This document shows, piece after piece, positions 45,993 to 54,618 of a stretch of 64,000 nucleotides of DNA. Source of the DNA: Microbulbifer celer (GTDB taxonomy: Bacteria; Pseudomonadota; Gammaproteobacteria; Pseudomonadales; Cellvibrionaceae). A model generated the notes under the pieces. The model ran no database searches. It saw only the letters and a program-made list of their open reading frames with translations, and had not been told where the DNA came from. How positions within the stretch are numbered: the first letter of the stretch is position 1; every line of letters starts with the position of its first letter. Both the position numbers and the translations under genes were made by a program. Where the stretch lies: contig NZ_CP087715.1 in assembly GCF_020991125.1 (NCBI RefSeq), forward strand, positions 1,205,501 through 1,269,500. The letters run 5' to 3'.

Positions 45993-47384
45993 GTGAAATT
46001 TATCAGCACCCGCGGCCGCGCGCCGTCTCTCAGTTTTGCCGACACTGTCCTCACCGGTCTTGCCAGTGATGGTGGTCTATACGTTCCAGAAAGCCTGCCC
46101 ACATTCAGCCGCGAAGAAATCGCAGAAATGGCCGGGCTGGATTACCAGGAGCTGGCATTTCGTATTATGTGGCCATTTGTGGCCGAAGACCTCAGCGAAG
46201 AGGAAATGCGCGGCGCTATTGCGCGCGCATACGCCAACTTCCGTCACAAGGCCATCGCTCCACTGGTGCAGACCGACCACAACGAGTGGGTAATGGAGCT
46301 GTTCCAGGGGCCTACACTGGCGTTCAAGGATTTTGCGCTGCAGTTCCTCGGTCAGTTGTTTGACCTGTTGCTGAAAAAACGCGGTGAGAAAGTCGTGGTC
46401 CTGGGGGCGACGTCCGGAGATACCGGGTCTGCCGCCATCGAAGGCTGCCGTCACTGCGACAATATCGATATTTTTATCCTGCACCCGCACAACCGGGTGT
46501 CGGAGGTTCAGCGCAAACAGATGACCACGGTGCTGTCGGACAATGTCTACAACATCGCGCTGGAAGGCAATTTCGACGATTGCCAGAATATGGTCAAAGC
46601 CAGTTTTGCGGATCAGTCCTTCCTGCCGGATGGTCGCCGCCTGGTGGCGGTGAACTCCATCAACTGGGCGCGGATCATGGCCCAGATCGTGTATTACTTC
46701 CACGCCGCGCTGAGCCTGGGCGGACCGCACCGGCCGGTAAACTTCTCCGTACCTACCGGAAATTTCGGCGATATCTTTGCCGGCTACCTGGCGCGGGGCA
46801 TGGGGCTGCCCATCAACCAGCTGGTGATTGCCACCAACGCCAACGACATTCTGCACCGCTGTATCAGCGCCAATGACCACTCTCCCAAGCCGCTGGTGCA
46901 CAGTCTGTCACCGAGTATGGATATCATGGTATCCAGCAATTTTGAGCGGCTGCTGTTCGACCTCTACGGTCGCGATGGCGCGGCGGTGGCTGAGCTGCTG
47001 GCAGACCGCAGTGCACCGCTGAAGCTGGATGACAAAGTTCTGGAGAAGGCGCGCAACCTGTTTGCGTCCGAGCGCGTGGATGACGAACGCACCGTGGAAG
47101 TGATTCGCGAAGTATTCGAATCCACCGAGTATCTGCTGGATCCGCACACCGCGATCGGCCTGGAAGCGGCGCGCCGTGCGCGCAAATCGAAGGCGGAACC
47201 CATGGTGTGTCTGGCCACTGCACATCCGGCGAAGTTCAGTGAAGCTGTGGACAAGGCCCTGCCCGGGACGGAAGTACCGCTGCCACACCATATGCAGGAT
47301 CTGATGCAACGCGAGGAGCGTTTGCAGGTGCTGGACAACGACTTGTCGGCAGTGCACGACTTTATCGCCCGCGCATTGGTTTAA
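45993..47384 (+). CDS. thrC: threonine synthase
   Basis: 463 residues of the long (Pseudomonas/yeast) class: KFISTRGRAPSLSF start, PLP lysine in PTLAFKDFALQFLGQ, LGATSGDTGSAAIEG and SVPTGNFGDIFAGY phosphate loop. Converts O-phosphohomoserine to threonine. GTG start. Downstream of hom in the usual pair. Tandem 14-bp repeats begin right after its stop codon. Confidence 0.96.
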   Translation: MKFISTRGRAPSLSFADTVLTGLASDGGLYVPESLPTFSREEIAEMAGLDYQELAFRIMWPFVAEDLSEEEMRGAIARAYANFRHKAIAPLVQTDHNEWVMELFQGPTLAFKDFALQFLGQLFDLLLKKRGEKVVVLGATSGDTGSAAIEGCRHCDNIDIFILHPHNRVSEVQRKQMTTVLSDNVYNIALEGNFDDCQNMVKASFADQSFLPDGRRLVAVNSINWARIMAQIVYYFHAALSLGGPHRPVNFSVPTGNFGDIFAGYLARGMGLPINQLVIATNANDILHRCISANDHSPKPLVHSLSPSMDIMVSSNFERLLFDLYGRDGAAVAELLADRSAPLKLDDKVLEKARNLFASERVDDERTVEVIREVFESTEYLLDPHTAIGLEAARRARKSKAEPMVCLATAHPAKFSEAVDKALPGTEVPLPHHMQDLMQREERLQVLDNDLSAVHDFIARALV

Positions 47385-47429
47385 GTCCAGTGGTTTGAGT
47401 CCAGTGGTTTGAGTCCAGTGGTTTGAGTC
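47385..47429. repeat. three perfect 14-bp tandem repeats abutting thrC
   Basis: GTCCAGTGGTTTGA at 47385-47398, 47399-47412 and 47413-47426, then GTC. The end of thrC (GGTTTAA) resembles the unit end, suggesting the array grew from the gene's 3' end. Confidence 0.92.
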
Positions 47430-47450
47430 GCCGTCGGCGGCCTGTAGAAT
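47423..47450 (+). promoter_or_regulatory. candidate recJ promoter using the last tandem repeat
   Basis: TTGAGT (47423-47428) in the third repeat, 16-base spacer, TAGAAT (47445-47450), 58 bases before recJ. Confidence 0.5.
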
Positions 47451-47507
47451 AGCGACCTGCCGGTAGGGTACCGGCCTCGCCAGACAATACAGAACCGACC
47501 GGATGCC

Positions 47508-49238
47508 ATGAACGCGATTATTCGACGACGGCCAGTGGATATGTCCACTGGCCGTTTTACTTCCGCTACGCCGAAAATCCTGCAACGTGTGCTGCTCGGG
47601 CGCGGTGTTACCAGTGACGACGAGCTGGATCATCAACTGACCCGTCTACACAGCCCCGCTTCCATGCGCGGGGTGGAAAAGGCTGTTGGGCTGCTGGTTG
47701 AGGCCGTCCGCGCGCAGCACAAAATCCTGATCGTGGGCGACTTCGATGCCGACGGTGCCACCAGCAGTACGCTGTCGATGCTGGCCCTCGGCGCCCTGGG
47801 CGCGGGGCCGGTAGATTTTCTGGTGCCCAACCGGTTCGAGTTCGGCTATGGCCTCACCCCGGAAATTGTCGAGGTCGCCCGGGAGTACAACCCGGACCTG
47901 CTGATTACTGTCGATAATGGCATCAGCAGTATCGAGGGCGTGGCCGCGGCGAGAGCGGCGGGCCTGAAAGTCATCGTGACCGATCACCACCTGCCGGGCA
48001 GTGAATTGCCCGAGGCAGATGCCATCGTCAATCCCAACCAGCCAGATTGCGATTTCCCCAGTAAAAACCTCGCCGGTGTCGGCGTGATTTTCTATCTTCT
48101 CAGTCGCCTGAAGAGCGTCTTGCAACAGCAGGGGTGGTTTGAGGAAACCGGTATTGCCGCGCCGAATATGGCGGAATACCTGGATCTGGTGGCGCTGGGG
48201 ACCGTGGCAGATCTGGTGCCGCTGGATCAGAATAATCGCGTACTGGTGCATCAGGGAATCGCCCGTATTCGCGCCGGCCGCTGTCGCCCCGGAATCCAGG
48301 CGTTGATGGATGTAGCGGGGCGGGATCGGTCTCGGCTTTCCACTACGGATATCGGTTTTATCCTCGGGCCGCGTATCAATGCCGCCGGACGTCTGGATGA
48401 TATCGGCACCGGTATCCGCTGTCTGCTGACCCAGGATCCGCAGGAGGCGCGGGAACTGGCGGCAGAACTGGACGGCCTCAATCGGGATCGCAAGGCCATT
48501 GAAGCCGGTATGCAGCGGGAGGCCATGGCCGCACTGGAAAAGCTGCAGCTGGACGGCGCCGAATTGCCGTGGAGCCTGTGTCTTTACGACGGTGAATGGC
48601 ATCAGGGGGTTGTCGGTATTCTCGCCAGTCGCATCAAGGAAAAATTCCATCGCCCGGTGATCGCCTTCGCCGATGGGGACAATGGCCTGGTAAAAGGCTC
48701 TGCGCGCTCGATTCCCGGTTTGCACATTCGCGACGCGTTGAGCGATGTGGCCGCCACTCACCCGCACCTGATCAGCAAGTTTGGCGGTCACGCCATGGCG
48801 GCAGGGTTGAGCCTGCCGGCAGAAAACCTGGCGGCTTTTACCGATGCTTTTGAAGCGGCGGTCCGCAGCAGAATTTCCGAAACCCAACTGCAGGCCGTGA
48901 TTGATTCTGATGGTGAGTTGCAACCGGCAGAATTCTCCATGGAAACCGCGGCCATCTTACGCGCCTGCGCACCCTGGGGGCAGGCGTTTCCCGAACCGGA
49001 ATTTGATGGTGAATTCCTGTTGCTGCAGCAGCGTATTGTCGGTGAGCGTCACCTGAAAATGACCGTGGCGCCGGCGGCTGCGCCGCAACAGGCCATTGAC
49101 GCCATTGCCTTCAATATTGATACGGATCAGTGGCCGGCAGCGGTGGACCGGGTGCGCCTGGCCTTCAAACTGGATATCAATGAATTTCGCGGCCGCCAGT
49201 CGTTGCAATTGATGGTCAGCCACCTGGAGCCGCTCTGA
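47508..49238 (+). CDS. recJ: single-stranded-DNA-specific exonuclease RecJ
   Basis: 576 residues: DHH-family motifs GDFDADGATSS, TVDNGISS, VTDHHLPG, then DHHA1 with GGHAMAAGLSLP and an OB-like C-terminal part. A 5'-3' exonuclease in recombination and base-excision repair. In Pseudomonas recJ is followed by prfB-lysS; here about 4 kb of other genes intervenes. Confidence 0.96.
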   Translation: MNAIIRRRPVDMSTGRFTSATPKILQRVLLGRGVTSDDELDHQLTRLHSPASMRGVEKAVGLLVEAVRAQHKILIVGDFDADGATSSTLSMLALGALGAGPVDFLVPNRFEFGYGLTPEIVEVAREYNPDLLITVDNGISSIEGVAAARAAGLKVIVTDHHLPGSELPEADAIVNPNQPDCDFPSKNLAGVGVIFYLLSRLKSVLQQQGWFEETGIAAPNMAEYLDLVALGTVADLVPLDQNNRVLVHQGIARIRAGRCRPGIQALMDVAGRDRSRLSTTDIGFILGPRINAAGRLDDIGTGIRCLLTQDPQEARELAAELDGLNRDRKAIEAGMQREAMAALEKLQLDGAELPWSLCLYDGEWHQGVVGILASRIKEKFHRPVIAFADGDNGLVKGSARSIPGLHIRDALSDVAATHPHLISKFGGHAMAAGLSLPAENLAAFTDAFEAAVRSRISETQLQAVIDSDGELQPAEFSMETAAILRACAPWGQAFPEPEFDGEFLLLQQRIVGERHLKMTVAPAAAPQQAIDAIAFNIDTDQWPAAVDRVRLAFKLDINEFRGRQSLQLMVSHLEPL

Positions 49239-49306
49239 CTATCCGCCGTTGATTCAGCGGAGTTCGGCTTGTCCGAATCTGAAATGATGTACCTGGATCT
49301 GATTGT

Positions 49307-50215
49307 ATGAAAGAAAAGCAGGCAAAAGCCGAACTGTTACTGTTGTGTGCCGCCCTGTTCTGGGGCATTGCTTTTGTGCCACAGAAAATGGCGATGGCAC
49401 ATATGCCGCCACTGGCCTTCAATGCCTGGCGATTCCTGCTCGGTGGCCTGATTCTGATACCGCTGGTGTACTGGCTGTCGTCCCGCCGTGAGGTGGCAAC
49501 ACCGGAGAAGGGCGCTGCGGTCAAAAGCCGTTGGCGCGACTGTATGGGCGGCGGTGCGATGCTGGGCTTCTGGCTGTTCCTAGGCGCTGCGCTACAGCAG
49601 TGGGGGCTGGTCTATACCAGTGCTGGCCGCGCCGGATTTATTTCCGGCATGGAAATGTTGCTGGTATCACTGATCGGGCTCTCGTTCGGGCTGGCGACCA
49701 ATCGCTGGACCTGGGCCGGGATGGGGCTGGCATTGTCGGGGCTTTATGTGCTGGGGGATTTCTCTCAAGAGTCGCAGATGATTGGCGATCTGCTGGTGTT
49801 CGCAGGCGCGTTTGCCTTTGCCATCCAGGTGCTGACGGCAGATCGGCTGGTAAGTCGATATCACGCCTTGCGGCTGGCGGCAATCCAGTTTCTTTTCTGT
49901 GGCCTGTTCTCGGCGCTCGCTTCGCTGCTGGTGGAGCAGGCGACGTTGCAGGGGGCGGTAGATGCCGCCTGGCCAATCGCTTACATGATGATTTTTTCTA
50001 CCGCGGTGGCATTTACGTTCCAGCTTTTAGGTTTGCGTCACGCGGCCACCTCTCATGCCACTGTGATCATGAGTCTGGAATCGGTATTTGCCCTGTTGGC
50101 GGGGTGGCTGATTCTGAGTGAAGTCTTTACCGGCTACGAGCTGCTCGGGTGCGGCCTGATGCTTTCTGGCATGCTGCTCAGCCGCTACGGAACCCACGCC
50201 GGGAGTCACCACTGA
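49307..50215 (+). CDS. DMT-superfamily EamA transporter
   Basis: 302 residues with about ten membrane helices in two EamA repeats (LLLCAALFWGIAFVPQKMA and DLLVFAGAFAFAIQVLTAD), and the family glutamate-bearing MSLESVFALLAGWLIL near the end. Exports small metabolites, often amino acids; substrate unknown. The following LysE-type gene begins 2 bases after its stop, so the two exporters are likely cotranscribed. Confidence 0.88.
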   Translation: MKEKQAKAELLLLCAALFWGIAFVPQKMAMAHMPPLAFNAWRFLLGGLILIPLVYWLSSRREVATPEKGAAVKSRWRDCMGGGAMLGFWLFLGAALQQWGLVYTSAGRAGFISGMEMLLVSLIGLSFGLATNRWTWAGMGLALSGLYVLGDFSQESQMIGDLLVFAGAFAFAIQVLTADRLVSRYHALRLAAIQFLFCGLFSALASLLVEQATLQGAVDAAWPIAYMMIFSTAVAFTFQLLGLRHAATSHATVIMSLESVFALLAGWLILSEVFTGYELLGCGLMLSGMLLSRYGTHAGSHH

Positions 50216-50217
50216 AT

Positions 50218-50850
50218 ATGGGCGCAATCGAGTTATCCGTACTGGCACTGTTTGTGCCCACGTTCTTTTTCGTCTCCATTACGCCGGGGATGTGCATGAC
50301 GCTGGCGCTCACTCTGGGGATGAGTATTGGCGTGCGACGTACTCTGTGGATGATGTTGGGCGAGCTGCTTGGTGTGGCAACTGTCGCTTTGGCGGCAGTG
50401 CTCGGCCTGGCGGCCCTGATGTTGAAGCATCCGACAGCTTTCCAGGTGTTTAAATATGTTGGCGCTACCTATCTTGCCTATTTGGGGATTCAAATGTGGC
50501 GTGCGCGCGGTCGTCTCGTGCTGATGGAAGGAGGTGGTGAAAACACTGCAAAAGTCAGCGCAGTGGCATTGGCTGTGCAGGGTTTTGTAACGGCGGTCGC
50601 AAACCCCAAAGGCTGGGCTTTCTTTATCGCGTTGCTGCCGCCGTTTATCAATCAGCAAGCGCCGTTGCTCCCCCAGCTTGCGGTACTGGTAACCATCATA
50701 CTGACCCTGGAATTCAGCTGTATGCTGATTTATGCGTCCGGTGGTCGTGCATTGAGTAAGCTTTTGCATCGAGGTGAGAATGTCCGCCTGTTAAACCGGA
50801 TCGCTGGCACATTGATGCTGGGCGTGGGGGGCTGGCTCGCGCTAAGCTGA
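50218..50850 (+). CDS. LysE/RhtB-family exporter
   Basis: 210 residues, six membrane helices. N-terminal FFFVSITPGMCMTLALTLG with the ITPG signature, GxxYLxYLG as VGATYLAYLGIQMWR, and NPKGWAFFIALLPPFI, all LysE family. Exports amino acids or their derivatives. ATG 50218 is chosen; the frame is open upstream within the EamA gene. Ends the two-exporter unit. Confidence 0.9.
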   Translation: MGAIELSVLALFVPTFFFVSITPGMCMTLALTLGMSIGVRRTLWMMLGELLGVATVALAAVLGLAALMLKHPTAFQVFKYVGATYLAYLGIQMWRARGRLVLMEGGGENTAKVSAVALAVQGFVTAVANPKGWAFFIALLPPFINQQAPLLPQLAVLVTIILTLEFSCMLIYASGGRALSKLLHRGENVRLLNRIAGTLMLGVGGWLALS

Positions 50851-50890
50851 CAGGGTAGGCTACTGGAATATACATACGGGACACACAGGC

Positions 50891-51448
50891 ATGGCTGCAA
50901 GAGACATGGGCGTCTATATCAGGGGAATCTTTGCAATCGTTTTGCTGAGTACACTATGGGCGTGTGATGGGCGAGGGGGCAACTCTGACGTCGATCCGAC
51001 GCCTGAGTCCGGAGCCGAGTCCGCGACACCCTCGGCGGATGCGAATGGTAGTGGCAATGACGCTGCCAGCGGCGCAGGCGGCAAAGGCGACGCCGTGTCG
51101 GGGACGGATAAGCAGGAGGGCAAGATGGCAGTGCAAGGTGATTCCAATATCTGGGTTCAGGAGGCACGGGGAGATCGCCAGTGTGAGGGGGGCGGTAAGT
51201 CCCTGGAGCAAAGTGGCAAGCACCTGGCGGAAAACGGCATTAAGGTACAGGAATCCCGCTGTGGGGTACGCACCGACCGCATGTATCCCAGCGTCTGCGG
51301 TGGTGCCACCGGCAATCTGTTGCTGCACCGTATTCCGGCGAGTTTCCTCGACAGCGCCCTGCAGCTGGGATTTGATCCTGCGAAAACGGGGAAGTACGAA
51401 TTTTCCGATTGCCCGAGTGTGCCGCCATCCGCGCCAAGAGAGTACTGA
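50891..51448 (+). CDS. lipoprotein of unknown function
   Basis: 185 residues. A type II signal sequence with lipobox LWAC gives C25 as lipidated residue; then about 60 residues rich in Gly, Ser, Ala and Asp (flexible linker), then a compact domain (about 90-175) with four cysteines in DRQCEGGG, ESRCGVRTDRMYP, SVCGGATG and FSDCPS, possibly two disulfides. I do not recognise the family. It lies between exporters and a CueR-like regulator, with no clear terminator. Confidence 0.7.
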   Translation: MAARDMGVYIRGIFAIVLLSTLWACDGRGGNSDVDPTPESGAESATPSADANGSGNDAASGAGGKGDAVSGTDKQEGKMAVQGDSNIWVQEARGDRQCEGGGKSLEQSGKHLAENGIKVQESRCGVRTDRMYPSVCGGATGNLLLHRIPASFLDSALQLGFDPAKTGKYEFSDCPSVPPSAPREY

Positions 51449-51463
51449 GTCGCGACAAACCTG

Positions 51464-51494
51464 TTGACCTTACCCCCGGGGTAACCCTGAAAAT
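51464..51494 (+). promoter_or_regulatory. MerR/CueR-type promoter-operator
   Basis: -35 TTGACC (51464-51469), perfect dyad TTACCCC-C-GGGGTAA (51470-51484), and GAAAAT (51489-51494) as -10, a 19-base spacer, which is the overlong spacing MerR-family activators require. Drives the downstream cueR-like gene. Confidence 0.8.
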
Positions 51495-51528
51495 CCTCCA
51501 GTAGCAAATATTGCTGGAGGGATTTCCC

Positions 51529-51918
51529 ATGAATATTTCCCAAGCCGCCCGGCGCTCCGGGCTCAGCACCAAAGCATTACGATACTATGAATCGGTAGCG
51601 CTCATAGTGCCATCCCGTAGCGAGAACGGGTATCGAGAGTACAGTAGTGCTGACCTGGCCCTGCTTCAGTTTATTCAACGCGCTCGCGCCTGTGGCTTTT
51701 CCGTCGAGGAAGTGCGGGGCTTGCTCGCGCTGTATCAGGATCCTGCACGGCGCAGCCACGATGCCAAAGTTCTGGTGGAGGAGAAGCTGCAGCAAGTGGA
51801 AGCGCAGATGAAGACGCTGCAGGAAATGCGCAAAAATTTGCGCGCACTGGCCGACAATTGTACCGGTGACGACTCGCCCGAGTGCGCGATCCTTAATCAA
51901 CTGGCCAGCGGCCAATAG
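51529..51918 (+). CDS. cueR: CueR-like MerR-family copper-responsive regulator
   Basis: 129 residues. MerR helix-turn-helix (MNISQAARRSGLSTKALRYYESVAL), coiled-coil, and a metal loop with C111 and C119 (C-x7-C), the CueR spacing. S76 in DPARRSHD fits the Ser that marks monovalent-metal members. ATG 51529 follows GGAGG. The promoter upstream is of MerR type. No copA or cueO lies in the window, so its other targets are elsewhere. Confidence 0.87.
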   Translation: MNISQAARRSGLSTKALRYYESVALIVPSRSENGYREYSSADLALLQFIQRARACGFSVEEVRGLLALYQDPARRSHDAKVLVEEKLQQVEAQMKTLQEMRKNLRALADNCTGDDSPECAILNQLASGQ

Positions 51919-51944
51919 ACCGCTGGCCATGTCCCTGTGACCGA

Positions 51945-53099
51945 TCAGCTTCCCGCAGTGAACGGCGGTTCCCAACCTGCCAGTATCCGTTCCCGGGAAT
52001 ATTGCCTGACCTCTTTCTCCGTCAGCTGGCGACGCTTGCTGTTGCGCTCTGCGCCGGGTCCGTGACTCTGGAACTCGAAGAAGCGGGAATCTTCCGGGGT
52101 AAACACCGTGCTTTTGGTGCCGTCACGGCTGGTGCCGCGCATGGAGGCCCAGCCATCGGTGGTGATGTGGTCGTCCATGTAAGTGTTGATGAACACCGCC
52201 GAACCAATCGCATCCGGATCCGCGTAGCGGCCGTCGGGGAAAGTGGTGGTGGGATGCCACGGGCGGCCCAGCGGGGATGAGTTGGCGGGAACGCCTTCCG
52301 CTTTCAGCAGGCGGCTGTTGAGAAATACCAGGCCGAACTCATTGTTGATATCGGTGCTTGGGGCGGTCACATAACCCACATTGGCGCGTTTACTGCCGCG
52401 GGGGCGGGTGACGATGTCCGAGTTTTCGAACAGCGCCTGGCCCGCGCCGAAAATGAAATCAACATTGCCTTCAATCACACTGTCGACGAAATAGCTGCGT
52501 CCCGCCTGTACAAACAGCGTGTCTTGATAACCGAGCAGGCGAACATTGCGAAAGGCCGAGCGGTCGCTGTTCAGACTGACTTCCAGAGCAACTGCCTGGG
52601 TACCGTTTACCTTATCGGTGTGATCCTTGGCCAGGGCGTCGGAGGCGAGAAAGTCGAAATTGTTCTCGATGGTCAGGTGCTCCGCGCGAAAGTCCATCGC
52701 GTCAACGGTCAGGGTCGCGGTCGCAAACGTCCCCATCGGTTCTCCGGTCTGTGGGTCGGCCTTGCCGGCATAGTCCCCGTAAGTGATTACCGTGCTGTCG
52801 CGGCCGGCACCAATCAGGTGGACATTCGGCTTGTCGATCAGCAGTTTTTCTTCGTAGCGGCCCTCGGGAATATAGATCGTGTAAGCGTCATCGGCGTTTC
52901 TCGGTGCCGCCGACAGGGCTGCGGTGATCGTTGGGTAAACCGCGGTTGCGGTCGCCCTGTCCGTCTCTGTACCCACGACAGCGTCGTAGCGGGCGTTTTC
53001 GGCGCACGCTGAAGCCGATACCAGAGTAAGGAGGCTCAAGGCTGCACCTTGGCTGATGCGTTTCGTCAAACGCCGGGAAGAGAGAAAGCGGCTCACCAT
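51945..53099 (-). CDS. pectin methylesterase (CE8)
   Basis: 384 residues with a signal peptide (about 1-33, ending SASA). Right-handed beta-helix enzyme of family CE8: GTQAVALE, GYQDTLFVQAGRSYF, GNVDFIFGAGQALFE and LGRPWHP supply the catalytic glutamine, two aspartates and arginine. Removes methyl esters from pectin outside or in the periplasm. No pectate lyase lies nearby. An inverted repeat upstream (53122-53154) may be an operator. Convergent with cueR. Confidence 0.92.
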   Translation of the reverse strand: MVSRFLSSRRLTKRISQGAALSLLTLVSASACAENARYDAVVGTETDRATATAVYPTITAALSAAPRNADDAYTIYIPEGRYEEKLLIDKPNVHLIGAGRDSTVITYGDYAGKADPQTGEPMGTFATATLTVDAMDFRAEHLTIENNFDFLASDALAKDHTDKVNGTQAVALEVSLNSDRSAFRNVRLLGYQDTLFVQAGRSYFVDSVIEGNVDFIFGAGQALFENSDIVTRPRGSKRANVGYVTAPSTDINNEFGLVFLNSRLLKAEGVPANSSPLGRPWHPTTTFPDGRYADPDAIGSAVFINTYMDDHITTDGWASMRGTSRDGTKSTVFTPEDSRFFEFQSHGPGAERNSKRRQLTEKEVRQYSRERILAGWEPPFTAGS

Positions 53100-53121
53100 A
53101 ACGACAGCTCCATCTAATAAT

Positions 53122-53154
53122 TGGCCTGATATTAACTTTATATTGGTCAGGCCA
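53122..53154. promoter_or_regulatory. inverted repeat upstream of the pectin methylesterase gene
   Basis: TGGCCTGA (53122-53129) and TCAGGCCA (53147-53154), perfect 8-bp arms 17 bases apart. The right half, TTGGTCAGGCCA, resembles GntR-type operators (TTGGT-N-ACCAA). A sugar-acid-responsive repressor site is inference. Confidence 0.5.
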
Positions 53155-53281
53155 TTCTAGCGCCGATTCTTGTAGATGCTCAAGATTCCCGTGAATCAGC
53201 GCCAGTGACTGCCACTTAATTCTGCCGCCTTCCTGAGGTAGAATGCGCGGCCGCTTAAACAGACAGAAGCCCGCAGACCCT

Positions 53282-54377
53282 ATGGAAATCAATCCGCTTC
53301 TCAATCAATTGAATGACCTCGAAGAACGCACCGACGTTCTCAGGGGGTATCTTTGACTACGCTGCCAAGAAAGAACGCCTGACCGAAGTCGAGCTGGAAC
53401 TGGCAGAACCCAGCGTCTGGGAGGATCCCGACCGCGCCCAGGACCTGGGCCGCGAGCGCGCCTCTCTGGAAGCCGTGGTCAAAACCATCGAAAACCTCGA
53501 CAGCGGCATCAGTGACAGCCGCGAACTGCTCGAAATGGCAGTGGAAGAGGGCGACGAAGACTCCGTCAACGAGGTAGCCAGCGAACTCGAGGGCCTCCAG
53601 CAGCAACTGGAAACCCTCGAATTCCGCCGCATGTTCTCCGGCGAGACCGACGCCAACAGCGCCTACCTGGACATCCAGTCCGGTTCCGGCGGCACCGAAG
53701 CCCAGGACTGGGCCGAAATGCTGCTGCGCATGTACCTGCGCTGGGGCGAAGCCCACGGCTTTAAAACCACCCTCGAGGAAGCCTCCGCGGGTGATGTCGC
53801 GGGCATCAAAAGCGCCACCATCCACTTCGAAGGCGAATACGCCTTTGGCTGGCTGCGCACCGAAACCGGCGTACACCGCCTGGTACGAAAAAGCCCGTTC
53901 GACTCCGGCAACCGCCGCCACACCTCCTTCACCTCCGTCTTCGTCTCTCCCGAGATCGACGACAACTTCGAAGTGGAAGTGGACAAATCCCAGGTGCGTG
54001 AAGATACCTATCGCGCCTCCGGCGCCGGTGGTCAGCACGTCAACAAAACCGACTCCGCGGTACGCTTGACCCACGAACCCAGCGGTATCGTCGTCGCCTG
54101 TCAGAGCGAACGCTCCCAGCACCAGAACCGCGACAAAGCGTGGAAAATGCTGCGGGCCCGACTCTACGAACAGGAAATGCAAAAGCGCAATGCGGAAAAG
54201 CAGGCGCTGGAAGAAAGCAAATCCGACATCGGCTGGGGCAGCCAGATCCGCTCCTACGTTCTGGACGATCAGCGTATCAAAGACCTGCGTACCAGCGTCC
54301 AGACTAGCAACTGTCAGGCAGTGCTGGACGGGGACCTGGATCAGTTTATTGAGGCGAGCCTGAAAGCCGGGCTATAA
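53282..54377 (+). CDS. prfB: peptide chain release factor 2 with programmed +1 frameshift
   Basis: Starts at ATG 53282 and reads 24 codons to CTT (53351-53353) then TGA (53354-53356). Shifting +1 to GAC gives a 364-residue RF2. The site AGGGGGTATCTTTGAC is the classic one: an SD-like AGGGGG three bases before CTT-TGA-C. RF2 reads UGA, so low RF2 raises its own synthesis. [20 protein letters not shown] holds the GGQ loop. Codon choice is strongly C-ending here compared with neighbours. lysS follows after a structured repeat. Confidence 0.96.
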
Positions 54378-54432
54378 CCTCAAGTATTCGGGTTCCATTA
54401 TTCACTTACGAAGCCAATTACTTCGAAGCGAA

Positions 54433-54544
54433 GGTGGAGCGCCGGGTATCCCTTTTCGAAAGCGTCGGCGACAGGGACGTCGCCGCCGCAGCGTACAGGG
54501 ATGTATTAACAGCGGTTTCGAAAAGGGATACCCGGTGTTTCACC
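54433..54544 (+). repeat. structured intergenic element, copy 3
   Basis: Outer arms of 29 bp (54433-54461, 54516-54544); the three imperfect positions would all be G-U in RNA. Inner hairpin with loop AGGGAC and a linker ACAGGGATGTATTAACAGCG match copy 2 closely, while the outer arms are unrelated to copies 1 and 2. It lies in the prfB-lysS spacer. Confidence 0.88.
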
Positions 54545-54618
54545 GCCACGGTGCCCAGACAGAGCTCAAAACAAGCTACGAAGTCCAAAACTCCAAACAT
54601 CAATACGTGTGATAGATC

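Noticed and set aside
51492-51524. Inverted repeat that would hide the cueR ribosome site
   Set aside because: The left arm overlaps the predicted -10, so it would not be in the transcript; likely part of the operator DNA or chance.
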